A stretch of 64,000 bases of DNA, taken from positions 62,001-126,000 of the forward strand of contig NZ_CYSR01000007.1 in the NCBI RefSeq assembly GCF_001458395.1, given 5' to 3'. The notes below the pieces were generated by a model. That model did not search any database. It saw nothing but the letters and a program-made list of their open reading frames with translations, and was not told the origin of the DNA. This document shows positions 1 through 7,079 of this stretch, piece by piece (the first letter of the stretch is position 1; each line of letters begins with the position of its first letter). The DNA is from Leisingera aquaemixtae. Lineage in GTDB: Bacteria > Pseudomonadota > Alphaproteobacteria > Rhodobacterales > Rhodobacteraceae. Both the position numbers and the translations under genes were made by a program.

Positions 1-2
1 AC

Positions 3-275
3 CAGACCGGCAAAAGCTTCGAAGGCTTCGAGATGTCGCTCGCCATTCTCGACGGCCAGGGGGTGATCGACCGGCTGCTGTCGATTGATGCCGCCCCGCT
101 GCCGGTCCAGCGCACCACCCTGAAACTGTTCGAGATTCCGGAAATCGCCTGCGGCAACATCTCCGAGATCCTGCTGCATGACATCACCTCCTGCCAGCCC
201 CAGAACGAGGAGCAGATCGACTGTTTCCCGATCCTCGACCTCGGCTCCCGCGCCGCCGCGCCGCTGGTGAAATAA
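3..275 (+). CDS. hypothetical protein, C-terminal part (cut by window start)
   Basis: The reading frame is open from the first bases of the window and stops 3 bases before the ExbB-like gene, so this is the C-terminal end (about 90 residues) of a protein that starts upstream. I do not recognise a family. The visible part is mixed, with three cysteines (in IACGN, TSCQP and QIDCF) and no membrane segment. Tight spacing to the next gene implies the same transcript as the ExbB/ExbD set, so a role in that envelope system is possible but only inferred. Confidence 0.6.
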   Translation, partial: QTGKSFEGFEMSLAILDGQGVIDRLLSIDAAPLPVQRTTLKLFEIPEIACGNISEILLHDITSCQPQNEEQIDCFPILDLGSRAAAPLVK

Positions 276-278
276 GCC

Positions 279-896
279 ATGAGCGGCACCTGGGATATGC
301 TCGGCACCGGCGGCCCGGTGATTGCGCTCCTGGCGCTGATGTCGCTGCTGTCGGTAACCGTGATCGCGGTGAAGCTGATCCAGCTCTGGCCGGTGCGTTC
401 CGGCGCGGCGGCCCGCGAACAGGCCCTGAACCTGTGGCGGGACGGCGACCGCACACGTGCTCAGCAAAGCATCGGGACCGACCCATCCCCCGCCGGCCGG
501 GTGATGGGTTATGCCATGCAGGCACTGCAGGACGGCCTGCGCGGCCCGCTGCTGCAGGATGAGCTGCAACGCCGCGGCAATGAGGAGGTGAGCCGGATGA
601 ACTCGCTGATCCGCCTCTTGGAGCTGATCGCCATGGTTGCCCCGCTGCTGGGGCTGCTCGGCACCGTTCTGGGCATGATCCAATCGTTTCAGGAACTGGA
701 GCTGGCGCAAGGCGCCGCCAACGCCTCGGTGCTTGCCGGCGGCATCTGGCAGGCGCTGCTGACCACCGCCGCGGGCCTGCTGGTCGCCATCCCGGCCGCC
801 GTCGCCGCCGGCCTGTTCGCCGCCCGCATCGACGCCGCCGCGCAAGCCATCGAAAGCGCCGCCGGCCGCCTGCTGCTGATCGACGGGTCGCGTTAA
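279..896 (+). CDS. exbB: MotA/TolQ/ExbB proton channel family protein
   Basis: This 205-aa inner-membrane protein belongs to the ExbB/TolQ/MotA family, which forms the proton-conducting motor scaffold with ExbD/TolR. It has an N-terminal membrane segment (about residues 13-35), a cytoplasmic loop, and two C-terminal membrane segments. The typical signature, ending LLGLLGTVLGMI, lies at about residues 120-131 and is followed by a second hydrophobic stretch (ALLTTAAGLLVAIPAAVAAG). It is followed by two exbD-like genes and a TonB-position gene. The order ExbB-ExbD-ExbD-TonB-like supports an energised envelope complex; the cargo is unknown. Symbol is by family only. Confidence 0.85.
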   Translation: MSGTWDMLGTGGPVIALLALMSLLSVTVIAVKLIQLWPVRSGAAAREQALNLWRDGDRTRAQQSIGTDPSPAGRVMGYAMQALQDGLRGPLLQDELQRRGNEEVSRMNSLIRLLELIAMVAPLLGLLGTVLGMIQSFQELELAQGAANASVLAGGIWQALLTTAAGLLVAIPAAVAAGLFAARIDAAAQAIESAAGRLLLIDGSR

Positions 897-1041
897 AGAT
901 GGCCTCTTGCTCTCAGTCAATTCTTCACCGGACCGCTTGCGGCCCGGTTCGCGCCCGGCCCCGCCCCCTAGGGCGGGCGCGAATGCGCCCCCCCTCGGAA
1001 CCGGGCGCGAACCTCCGTAGGGGAATGGTTTCGAGGGCGGC
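897..1041 (+). repeat. palindromic repeats between exbB and exbD
   Basis: The gap inside the operon is filled with GC-rich inverted repeats. TTCGCGCCCG (948-957) pairs with CGGGCGCGAA (974-983), and a further copy of the right arm, ACCGGGCGCGAA, lies at 1000-1011. An upstream stem, ACCGG with CCGGT, sits around 927-948. There is no open reading frame. These could be REP-like elements or an mRNA stabiliser/attenuator between the channel subunits. The function is inferred. Confidence 0.5.
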
Positions 1042-1452
1042 ATGACCCTCAACCGGCCCGCCCGCCCCCGCGCCCTGATCTCGCTGGTTCCGATGATCGA
1101 CGTAATGCTGATCCTGCTGGTGTTCTTCATGGTGACGTCCACCTACCTGAACCTCGACATGATCCCGGCGGTGAAACCCTCCAAAGGCGCTGCGGGCACT
1201 CCCCAATCCCCGGCAGGCACCCTGATGATCCGCCTCGGCGCCGCCGGCGTGCCGGTACTGCGCGGCACCGCGCTGGACGCGGAAACCCTGCAAGCCGCCC
1301 TCGCCGCCGCCGTGGCCGGGGAACCGCTGACCCAGGTGGTGATCCTGCCCTCCGGTGCGGCGCAGACCCAGGCGCTGATCACGGTGATGGACAGCGCCGC
1401 CCTGGCCGGCGTCACCCGCCTGCGCGTGCTCCGGCTGGAGGCGGCGCCATGA
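1042..1452 (+). CDS. exbD: ExbD/TolR-family biopolymer transport protein (first copy)
   Basis: A 136-aa protein with a short cytoplasmic N-terminus, one membrane segment and a periplasmic domain, as in ExbD/TolR. The segment begins with the family signature LVPMIDVMLILLVFFMVTS (about residues 15-33). Its Asp (in MIDVM) is the conserved proton-carrying residue of the family. The stop overlaps the start of the second exbD-like gene by 4 bases (ATGA), so the two are translationally coupled. Two different ExbD proteins probably form a heteromeric stator element with the ExbB-like protein upstream. Confidence 0.85.
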   Translation: MTLNRPARPRALISLVPMIDVMLILLVFFMVTSTYLNLDMIPAVKPSKGAAGTPQSPAGTLMIRLGAAGVPVLRGTALDAETLQAALAAAVAGEPLTQVVILPSGAAQTQALITVMDSAALAGVTRLRVLRLEAAP

Positions 1453-1856
1453 AGCTCAACCGCCCGGCCCGCAACCCGCATTCGGAAACCATCATCGCGC
1501 TGATCGACGTGGTGTTCTTCCTGCTGGTCTTCTTCATGCTGATCGGCCGGATGGACGCAACCGCCCCGTTTGACGTCCGCCCCGCCACCGCCGTCACCGG
1601 CCGCGATATGCCCTCGGGCGGCGTCACCCTGGCCATCTCCGCCCAAGGCGCCCTGGCGCTCGACGGGGAGGCGATCGCCCGCAGCGCCCTCTCCCCTGCC
1701 CTCTCCGCCCTGCTGGCAGACGATCCGGAGCTGCGCCTGCGCATCAACGCCCACCGCGCGGCTGAACTGCGCAAAGTGCTGCCGCTGGTGGCTGAGGGCG
1801 AGGCGCTGGGATTCCGCGAGGTGGTGCTGGTCGTCACCCCGGAAACAGACGGGTGA
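1449..1856 (+). CDS. exbD: ExbD/TolR-family biopolymer transport protein (second copy)
   Basis: A 135-aa ExbD-like protein with the segment IIALIDVVFFLLVFFMLIG near residues 15-33, carrying the conserved Asp. The rest is a small periplasmic domain ending in a strand-rich stretch (FREVVLVVTPET). It overlaps both the preceding exbD and the following TonB-position gene by 4 bases each, so the four-gene set is a tight operon. It is clearly diverged from the first copy, so it is not a recent duplication. Confidence 0.85.
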   Translation: MKLNRPARNPHSETIIALIDVVFFLLVFFMLIGRMDATAPFDVRPATAVTGRDMPSGGVTLAISAQGALALDGEAIARSALSPALSALLADDPELRLRINAHRAAELRKVLPLVAEGEALGFREVVLVVTPETDG

Positions 1857-3406
1857 TGCGCACCCCGGCCATATGGGTGCTGGGGCTTGCGGCCTCCGCC
1901 CTGGTCCACGCTGGCGGCGCCGCCGCGCTGCTGATCTCGCTCTCTCCTGATCCGCTGCCGCAGCAGCCCGCACCGGAAAGCGCCCTCAACCTGCAGGCCC
2001 ACCGCATCCCGCGGTCCGAGGCCGTGCCGCAGGCGGCGAAAGGCAAGCAAGCCCCTGAATCCCAAGCACAAAGCCAAGGCCTCAGCGCAGGCAGCATCCC
2101 GCTGTCCAAAGCGCATTCGAAGGCTCCCGCAGCCAGCCGCCTCGCCTCTGCCGCCCCGCCAGCAACCAGCCTTGCACCCGCTGCCGCTCAGGCCGCTGCG
2201 GCATTCCCTGCACAGGCTCTGCCGGACAAGCTCGTCAGCACCTCCGCGCCTGCCGCCAGCCTGCCTGACGTCCGCCCGTCTGTCCTGGCCGCCGTGGCAA
2301 CTGAACCGCGATCCGCCCAGGCGGCCCCCGCCGCGGTAGCGGTGCAACCGGCCGCTGCCGCCGCCGCGGCCCCCGTCCTGCTGGCCGCCGCACCAGAAAC
2401 CGCCATCGCGCTGGCTGACACGCCCGCGCCGCGGGCCGCCGCCGCAACGGTCCGGCCAAACGCGGCGGCCCTGCCGCAGGCGCCTCCAGCCAGCCAGCCC
2501 AGCCCCGAGGCGCAGCCCGCATCCGCGCCGCTGGCGCAGACTGCGCTGCCCGCCCGGCAAACGCCCGCGGCCCTCCCGGACCCGCCCCGCATCAAGGCCA
2601 CACTGGCCTTCCAGGGCGGATCCGGCGGTATCGACCCGGTCTCCCTCGCCGCTTTTCAGTCCTTCATGCAGCCCGGCGATGCCGTGGCCGGTGGCGATCC
2701 CTTGCGCGACGGCATCTCCGGCATCCTCGCCGCTGTCCCCTGCTCCCGCCTGCAAGCCGCGTTTGTTCCTGAAACCGCCACGCTGGAGCTGCGCGGCCAC
2801 TTGCCCGAGGACGGGCTGCGCAGCCCCATCCTGGCCGCGCTGCAAGCGCAGATGGGCGCCGATATCACCGTCTCCGACCAGATGCGCCTGCTGCCGCGCC
2901 CGCAATGCGGCGCGCTGGCGGGGATCTCCCGCGTCGGCCTGCCGCAAAGCACCGACCAGATCACCAACCCGCTGCTGGTCGGCGCGGACGCTCATGCCCG
3001 GGTGCTCGACTATTCCGGCGGCGAGCGGCTGTTCTTCGACCTCACCGCCCCGGACTATCCGGCTTATGTGTATGTCGACTATTTCGACGCCGGCGGCGCG
3101 GTGCTGCACCTCAGCCCCAACGATCTGGCGCCGCTGGCAAAAGCCGCCCCTGGAAGCGCCCTGCGCGTGGGCGCCAAGGGTCCGGGAGACGCCGGCCTGC
3201 ACATCACCGTCGGCCCGCCCTACGGCCAGGAAATCGCCGTCGCCTTCGCCGCCTCGCACCCGCTGTATGAAGGCACCCGCCCGCTCAGCGAACCTGCCGC
3301 GCCCTACCTGGATTTCCTGCGCGCCCAGGTGGCAACGGCCCGCGTCCAACACCCTGATTTCAAAGGTGAATGGGTCTATTTCCTGATCACAACCCACGCC
3401 CCCTGA
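1853..3406 (+). CDS. TonB-position transducer-like protein with DUF4384-like C-terminus
   Basis: A 517-aa protein with one N-terminal membrane segment (about residues 4-27), then about 230 residues of Ala/Pro-rich linker, as in TonB. It ends in a globular part of about 270 residues rather than the usual TonB C-terminal fold. Residues about 290-360 look like a small domain with one conserved-looking Cys at each end (VPCSRLQ ... RPQCGAL). The last 140 residues (from DAHARVLDYSGGERLFFDLTAP, including YPAYVYVDYFDAGGAVLHLSPND) resemble DUF4384, a domain often found beside caspase-like and kinase proteins. Position directly after two exbD genes with a 4-base overlap suggests it is driven by the ExbBD motor. 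Function is unproven. Confidence 0.65.
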   Translation: MMRTPAIWVLGLAASALVHAGGAAALLISLSPDPLPQQPAPESALNLQAHRIPRSEAVPQAAKGKQAPESQAQSQGLSAGSIPLSKAHSKAPAASRLASAAPPATSLAPAAAQAAAAFPAQALPDKLVSTSAPAASLPDVRPSVLAAVATEPRSAQAAPAAVAVQPAAAAAAAPVLLAAAPETAIALADTPAPRAAAATVRPNAAALPQAPPASQPSPEAQPASAPLAQTALPARQTPAALPDPPRIKATLAFQGGSGGIDPVSLAAFQSFMQPGDAVAGGDPLRDGISGILAAVPCSRLQAAFVPETATLELRGHLPEDGLRSPILAALQAQMGADITVSDQMRLLPRPQCGALAGISRVGLPQSTDQITNPLLVGADAHARVLDYSGGERLFFDLTAPDYPAYVYVDYFDAGGAVLHLSPNDLAPLAKAAPGSALRVGAKGPGDAGLHITVGPPYGQEIAVAFAASHPLYEGTRPLSEPAAPYLDFLRAQVATARVQHPDFKGEWVYFLITTHAP

Positions 3407-3730
3407 CACCGTCCGGACGCGGGGACCTCCCGCGCCCGCAGGCCCGCGGCTGACGCCGCCAGGCCTTGGCGGCCTTGGGCCCGGCGCTGCGCTGACGCGC
3501 AGCGCGCCACCCCTCAAGGGCGGACGAAGGCGGCATAGACCTTAGCATCTGCCCAAAGCGCCACTCAGCAACGACGCCCTAAAAGCCATTCAGCGAATGC
3601 GCTGCCTTTCCGAAGGTTCGCCCCGCGCTGTGCGCAGCACAGCGCCACGCCCAACCGGGACGGTGCATTTTCAAATGCGCCTGCACGGGCGGGAGCCCTA
3701 CCCTGCCCTGCTGGATCAAAGCCCGCAAAC
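3407..3730. repeat. intergenic region with two perfect hairpins
   Basis: This 324-base gap separates the converging TonB-like and caspase-like genes, and I see no credible gene in it. It holds two similar hairpins. The first is GCGCTGCGC (3484-3492) with GCGCAGCGC (3497-3505). The second is GCGCTGTGC (3625-3633) with GCACAGCGC (3637-3645). Neither is followed by a T-run, so they look more like REP-type elements than classical terminators, although they may end transcription from both sides. Confidence 0.5.
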
Positions 3731-5257
3731 CTACTGGCAGCCGCCCGCCGCCCAGCTTTTCAGCGCCTGTTTCAGCGCGCCGCCAAAGGGGTGCTGCTTG
3801 CCAAGCGAGCGCTGCATGTTGAGGCTCAGGTACGTGTTTCCTTGCGTGCACAGCCGCTCCCGCGTCCATTGATGGCAGCTGCTGCAGGACTGGTCCTTCC
3901 AATAGCTTTCCGGCAGCCCGTCGACCGGCGGGAAGGACGGCGAGCGGGTCACCGCCTCGGCCAGTGTCAGGCCGGAGATCGCCGCCGCATCAGTATCCAG
4001 CGGGCTGGCAAAGGTGATCGGCCCGGTTTCCGCCAGCGCCACCGCTGCAGGCGCGTCCTCAGCCGCTGCTGGCGGGGCCTCCGTGCCTGCCTGCGGGTCC
4101 TGGCCTGCCCCGGCGGCCAGCGCCGCAACCTCGGCGGCGGCCATTTCGGCAAACCGGCCCTCAGGGTAGGCCATCAGATAGGCCTCATAGGCCGCCTTGC
4201 TGCCATCGCCCTGCGCCGCCTGGAACATCGCCGTCTCGGCATCCGCCGCCGCAGCAGCGGGCGCAGGCGCAGGCTCCGCCGGAGCGGCCGGTGCGGCCGC
4301 AACCGCAGCACCTGTGCCGCCGTGCAGCTCCTCTTCCATCAGGCTGGCCAGCAGCGCCCGCGCCTCATCCGCATATTTGCCGCTGCCGTAGCCGCGCAGG
4401 AACAGCATGATCTGCATCGCGTCGCGCGACGCCTTGACCGAACGCCAGATCTGCGCCTCCTCGACCTCCACGGCGCTCATCACCGCTTCCGGCTCTGCCG
4501 CGGCAAAGGTGAAGTCACTCACCAGCGAGGACGTGTCCCAGGGCGTCTGGCCGCCGCCGCTCTGCTCCAGCACCGCCCGGCGCACCTGTTTGAACACCTG
4601 CTCCACCGGCGCCCCGGGCACCAAGATCTCGCGCGCCAGCGCCTCGGTGAACGGGCTGTTCCCGCCCTCGCCGTCCAGCGCCACCTCCCCCGGTGCCGTG
4701 GCATAGGCCAAAAATGTCCCGGTCGGCGCCTTCATCTCCGCCAGGCCGCTTTCGTTCAGGTCCGCCACCGCCTTAAACGGGTTGTTGCGGCAGGCATCCA
4801 GGATCACGATATTTGTGCGGTTGCGGGCCGAGGCCATCTGCCGCAAGACCGACTGCGCCTCCACCGCCATCAGGTCCAGATCGGCGGCATCCGCCAGCGC
4901 CACATCGACAGGCAGCAGGTAGTTGCTGCCAAAGCTCTGCACCCCGTGGCCGGCATAGTAGAACAGGCCCGTCGCATCCTCCCCTGCCCCGCGCAGCTTG
5001 CGTCCGAACCGGGCGATGGCGCGCTTCATCTCAAGCTGCGGCGCATCCACCGCCAGGGTGACGTCAAAGCCCAGCCGCTCCAGCGTCTCAGCCATCAGCC
5101 GGGCGTCGCGCCCCGGGTTGTCCAGCGGCTGCACCGACCCGTAGGCCGAATTGCCGATCACCAGCGCCAGCCGTTCCTCCGCCCAGGCGGCCCTGGCAAG
5201 GCCCAGCACCGCGGCGGCCAGCACAGCCAGCCGGATCCACATCCCGAAAATTCGCAC
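3731..5257 (-). CDS. secreted caspase-like (peptidase C14) protein with C-terminal CxxCH motif
   Basis: This protein has a signal peptide (RLAVLAAAVLGLARAAWA) followed by a caspase/metacaspase p20-like domain (LALVIGNSAYG). The catalytic His is in YYAGHGVQ and the catalytic Cys in LDACRNNPF. An Ala/Pro-rich linker, a short repeat-like helical part (KAAYEAYLMAYPEGRFAEMAAAE) and a cysteine-rich tail follow. The tail contains CSSCH in a WKDQSCSSCHQW context and two more Cys. CxxCH is the haem c attachment motif, but a structural or metal role is possible. I chose a GTG start at 5257 because GGAG lies 7 bases before it; an ATG at 5242 gives the same mature protein. It converges on the Exb operon and is divergent from the YceI-OmpA gene. 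Confidence 0.8.
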   Translation of the reverse strand: MRIFGMWIRLAVLAAAVLGLARAAWAEERLALVIGNSAYGSVQPLDNPGRDARLMAETLERLGFDVTLAVDAPQLEMKRAIARFGRKLRGAGEDATGLFYYAGHGVQSFGSNYLLPVDVALADAADLDLMAVEAQSVLRQMASARNRTNIVILDACRNNPFKAVADLNESGLAEMKAPTGTFLAYATAPGEVALDGEGGNSPFTEALAREILVPGAPVEQVFKQVRRAVLEQSGGGQTPWDTSSLVSDFTFAAAEPEAVMSAVEVEEAQIWRSVKASRDAMQIMLFLRGYGSGKYADEARALLASLMEEELHGGTGAAVAAAPAAPAEPAPAPAAAAADAETAMFQAAQGDGSKAAYEAYLMAYPEGRFAEMAAAEVAALAAGAGQDPQAGTEAPPAAAEDAPAAVALAETGPITFASPLDTDAAAISGLTLAEAVTRSPSFPPVDGLPESYWKDQSCSSCHQWTRERLCTQGNTYLSLNMQRSLGKQHPFGGALKQALKSWAAGGCQ

Positions 5258-5445
5258 GCACCTGCTCCACTTCCATGCCCCGGCATCCGTCACCGGCAGC
5301 AGCTTCCCAATTATTAAGGGTATTTCGTTACCAAACTATCGCGTCCCTTGCACCCGGCAGCAACCCTGCTGTTAGACTGCAAGGACATCTTCCGACCCTG
5401 CCCGCGGGCCGGGACTCCACGTCCGCCAACCCGAATGGATCGCGC

Positions 5446-6486
5446 ATGCTCCGCTTAACCCTTTCAATATTAACAGTTTTTCTCCTATTCCTCCGTCCAG
5501 CCCTGGCCTCCGGCCCGTTTGAGCACGGCTGGCAGCTCAACGCGGAATCCTCCGCCATCCGCTTCATATCCATTAAAAAAGGCAGTATTGCGGAATCGAG
5601 CCGCTTCGCCGCCTTCTCCGGCAGCATCTCCGAACAGGGCGACGCCGAAATCCGCATCGCGCTGGATTCCGTCGACACGTCCATCGACCTGCGCAACGTG
5701 CGGATGCGGTTCCTGTTCTTTGAAACCTTCACCTACCCCGAGGCCACCATTACCGCCCGCATCGGCCCGGACCAGATCGCCGACCTTTCTGCAGTGCAGC
5801 GGAAACAGATCGACCTGCCGGTCACCCTGTCGCTGCACGGGATCGAGGCGCAGCTGACGGTGCCGGTGGCGGTAACGCTGCTGGGCAATGACCGCGTTGC
5901 CGTGGCCACCGTGCAGCCGGTCATCCTCAAGCTGGAAGACTTCGCGCTGAACCCCGGACGCGAAAAGCTGGAGGAAGCCGCGGGCGTCACCATCACCCCC
6001 GTGGGCCTGGTCAGCCTGGACCTAATGTTTGACCGCACCGCGCCCGGCACCGCTTCTGTCCCCGCGGGGACAGTGACCGCAGGCGCCGCCGCCGCGCTGG
6101 AGGCCAGCGGCGATTTCAGCCGCGTGGCCTGCACCGGACGGTTCGAAATTCTGTCGCAGGGCCGCAGCGTCAACTTCGCCCCTTCTACGGCCCGGCTCGA
6201 CGCCAGCTCCCGCGACTTCCTCTACAGCCTGTCGGACATCATCCGCCGCTGCCCGGGCATGATTGTCGAGGTCGGCGGCCACACCGACAGCCAGGGCAAA
6301 GCAGCCTGGAACATGCAGCTGAGCGAGAAACGCGCGGCGGCCGTCAACAGCTATCTGCTAACCACCGGCATCCCGGCAGAGCGCCTGGTGGCCGTCGGCT
6401 ATGGCGAGACCACGCCGCTGGTGCCCAATAACACCGCGCAGAACCGGGCCAAGAACCGGCGGATCGAATTCAAGGTGCTGAACTGA
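5446..6486 (+). CDS. YceI-like / OmpA C-terminal domain fusion protein
   Basis: A 346-aa exported protein. Residues 1-22 form a signal peptide (LTLSILTVFLLFLRPALASG). Residues about 25-190 resemble YceI-like lipocalin-type domains (WQLNAESSAIRFISIKKG, then DSVDTSIDLRNVRMRFLFFETFTYPEATI). Residues about 230-346 are an OmpA-type peptidoglycan-binding domain (VEVGGHTDSQGKAAWNMQLSEKRAAAVNSYL and the NRRIEFKV end). The linker (VPAGTVTAG) is encoded by one perfect copy of the partition palindrome. The upstream ATG at 5275 was rejected because the signal peptide starts at 5446. It probably anchors a lipid- or quinone-like ligand-binding domain to the cell wall; the ligand is unknown. Confidence 0.75.
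   Translation: MLRLTLSILTVFLLFLRPALASGPFEHGWQLNAESSAIRFISIKKGSIAESSRFAAFSGSISEQGDAEIRIALDSVDTSIDLRNVRMRFLFFETFTYPEATITARIGPDQIADLSAVQRKQIDLPVTLSLHGIEAQLTVPVAVTLLGNDRVAVATVQPVILKLEDFALNPGREKLEEAAGVTITPVGLVSLDLMFDRTAPGTASVPAGTVTAGAAAALEASGDFSRVACTGRFEILSQGRSVNFAPSTARLDASSRDFLYSLSDIIRRCPGMIVEVGGHTDSQGKAAWNMQLSEKRAAAVNSYLLTTGIPAERLVAVGYGETTPLVPNNTAQNRAKNRRIEFKVLN
6057..6072. promoter_or_regulatory. parS-like palindrome inside the YceI-OmpA gene
   Basis: A perfect copy of TGTCCCCGCGGGGACA within coding sequence, read in frame as V-P-A-G-T in the interdomain linker. It is the most distant copy on the left side of the partition region. It is presumed to be a ParB binding site because the same palindrome clusters around parB and parA. 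Confidence 0.7.
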
Positions 6487-6549
6487 CCGGGCGCTGACCC
6501 GGGCCAGCGCCGCCCTGTCCCCGCGGGGACAGCCTCTGAAAACACCCAC

Positions 6550-6580
6550 GGCCCGGCCCTCCTGCCGGGCCTTTTCTTTT
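6550..6580 (+). terminator. rho-independent terminator after the YceI-OmpA gene
   Basis: Stem GGCCCGGC (6550-6557) pairs with GCCGGGCC (6564-6571) and is followed by TTTTCTTTT. It sits 64 bases after the stop codon. Confidence 0.8.
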
Positions 6581-7011
6581 GCCGCCCCGGTTCCGGCGGA
6601 AAAATCTGTGCCTGTTCCTGCGGGGACAGCTCCGGGTTCGGGCGTTACACAGCGGTCACCTGACCCGCCCGGAGGGTCCGCGCCAAAGCGCTGGAGGGGC
6701 TGTTCCGTCCGCTGCCGCCGCAAGCCGCGCCGCCTGTCCCCGCGGGGACAGGCGCACATTTTGGTGACGCGGCGCCTGGTTTCATCTTGCTGTCCCCGCG
6801 GGGACAGGTGGCGCCCGCGGCCCTGAAACGCATGAAAATCAGCGGGCCTTGGCGCCTGCGCGCCGGTTTGTCCCCGCGGGGACAGGGACGCAAAAGACGA
6901 TCGTAATCCCCTGATCAGCCCCTGCTCTGCGGGCTGCGGCGGGCCGTGCCGCCGGCGCTGTCCCCGCGGGGACAGCGCGCGGAAACCTCCCGCAACTGCG
7001 CACGCGGATAT

Positions 7012-7041
7012 AAAAAGGGCCCGGCATTTCTGCCGGGCCCC
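7012..7041 (-). terminator. rho-independent terminator after parB
   Basis: Reading the minus strand, GGGCCCGGCA pairs with TGCCGGGCCC and is followed by TTTTTAT. It lies about 40 bases after the parB stop, so it ends the parAB transcript. One parS-like copy (7058-7073) lies between the stop and the stem. Confidence 0.8.
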
Positions 7042-7079
7042 TGTTGTTTTCGGCACCTGTCCCCGCGGGGACAAACCGG

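Larger units (their letters stand above)
6487..7079. promoter_or_regulatory. intergenic partition (centromere) region
   Basis: This 593-base gap between the YceI-OmpA gene and parB holds no gene I can support. It carries six perfect copies of TGTCCCCGCGGGGACA, starting at 6516, 6735, 6791, 6869, 6959 and 7058, and one degenerate copy (TGTTCCTGCGGGGACA) at 6613. Start-to-start spacing varies from 56 to 122 bases. It also contains two terminators, listed separately. The best reading is the plasmid centromere where ParB loads. Apparent open frames here are artefacts of the palindrome, which reads as P-R-G-D or P-A-G-T on both strands. Confidence 0.8.

Noticed and set aside
6516-7073. Possible CRISPR array
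   Set aside because: The repeats are 16-bp perfect palindromes at irregular spacing (56-122 bases), no cas genes are present, and copies continue into parB and parA.
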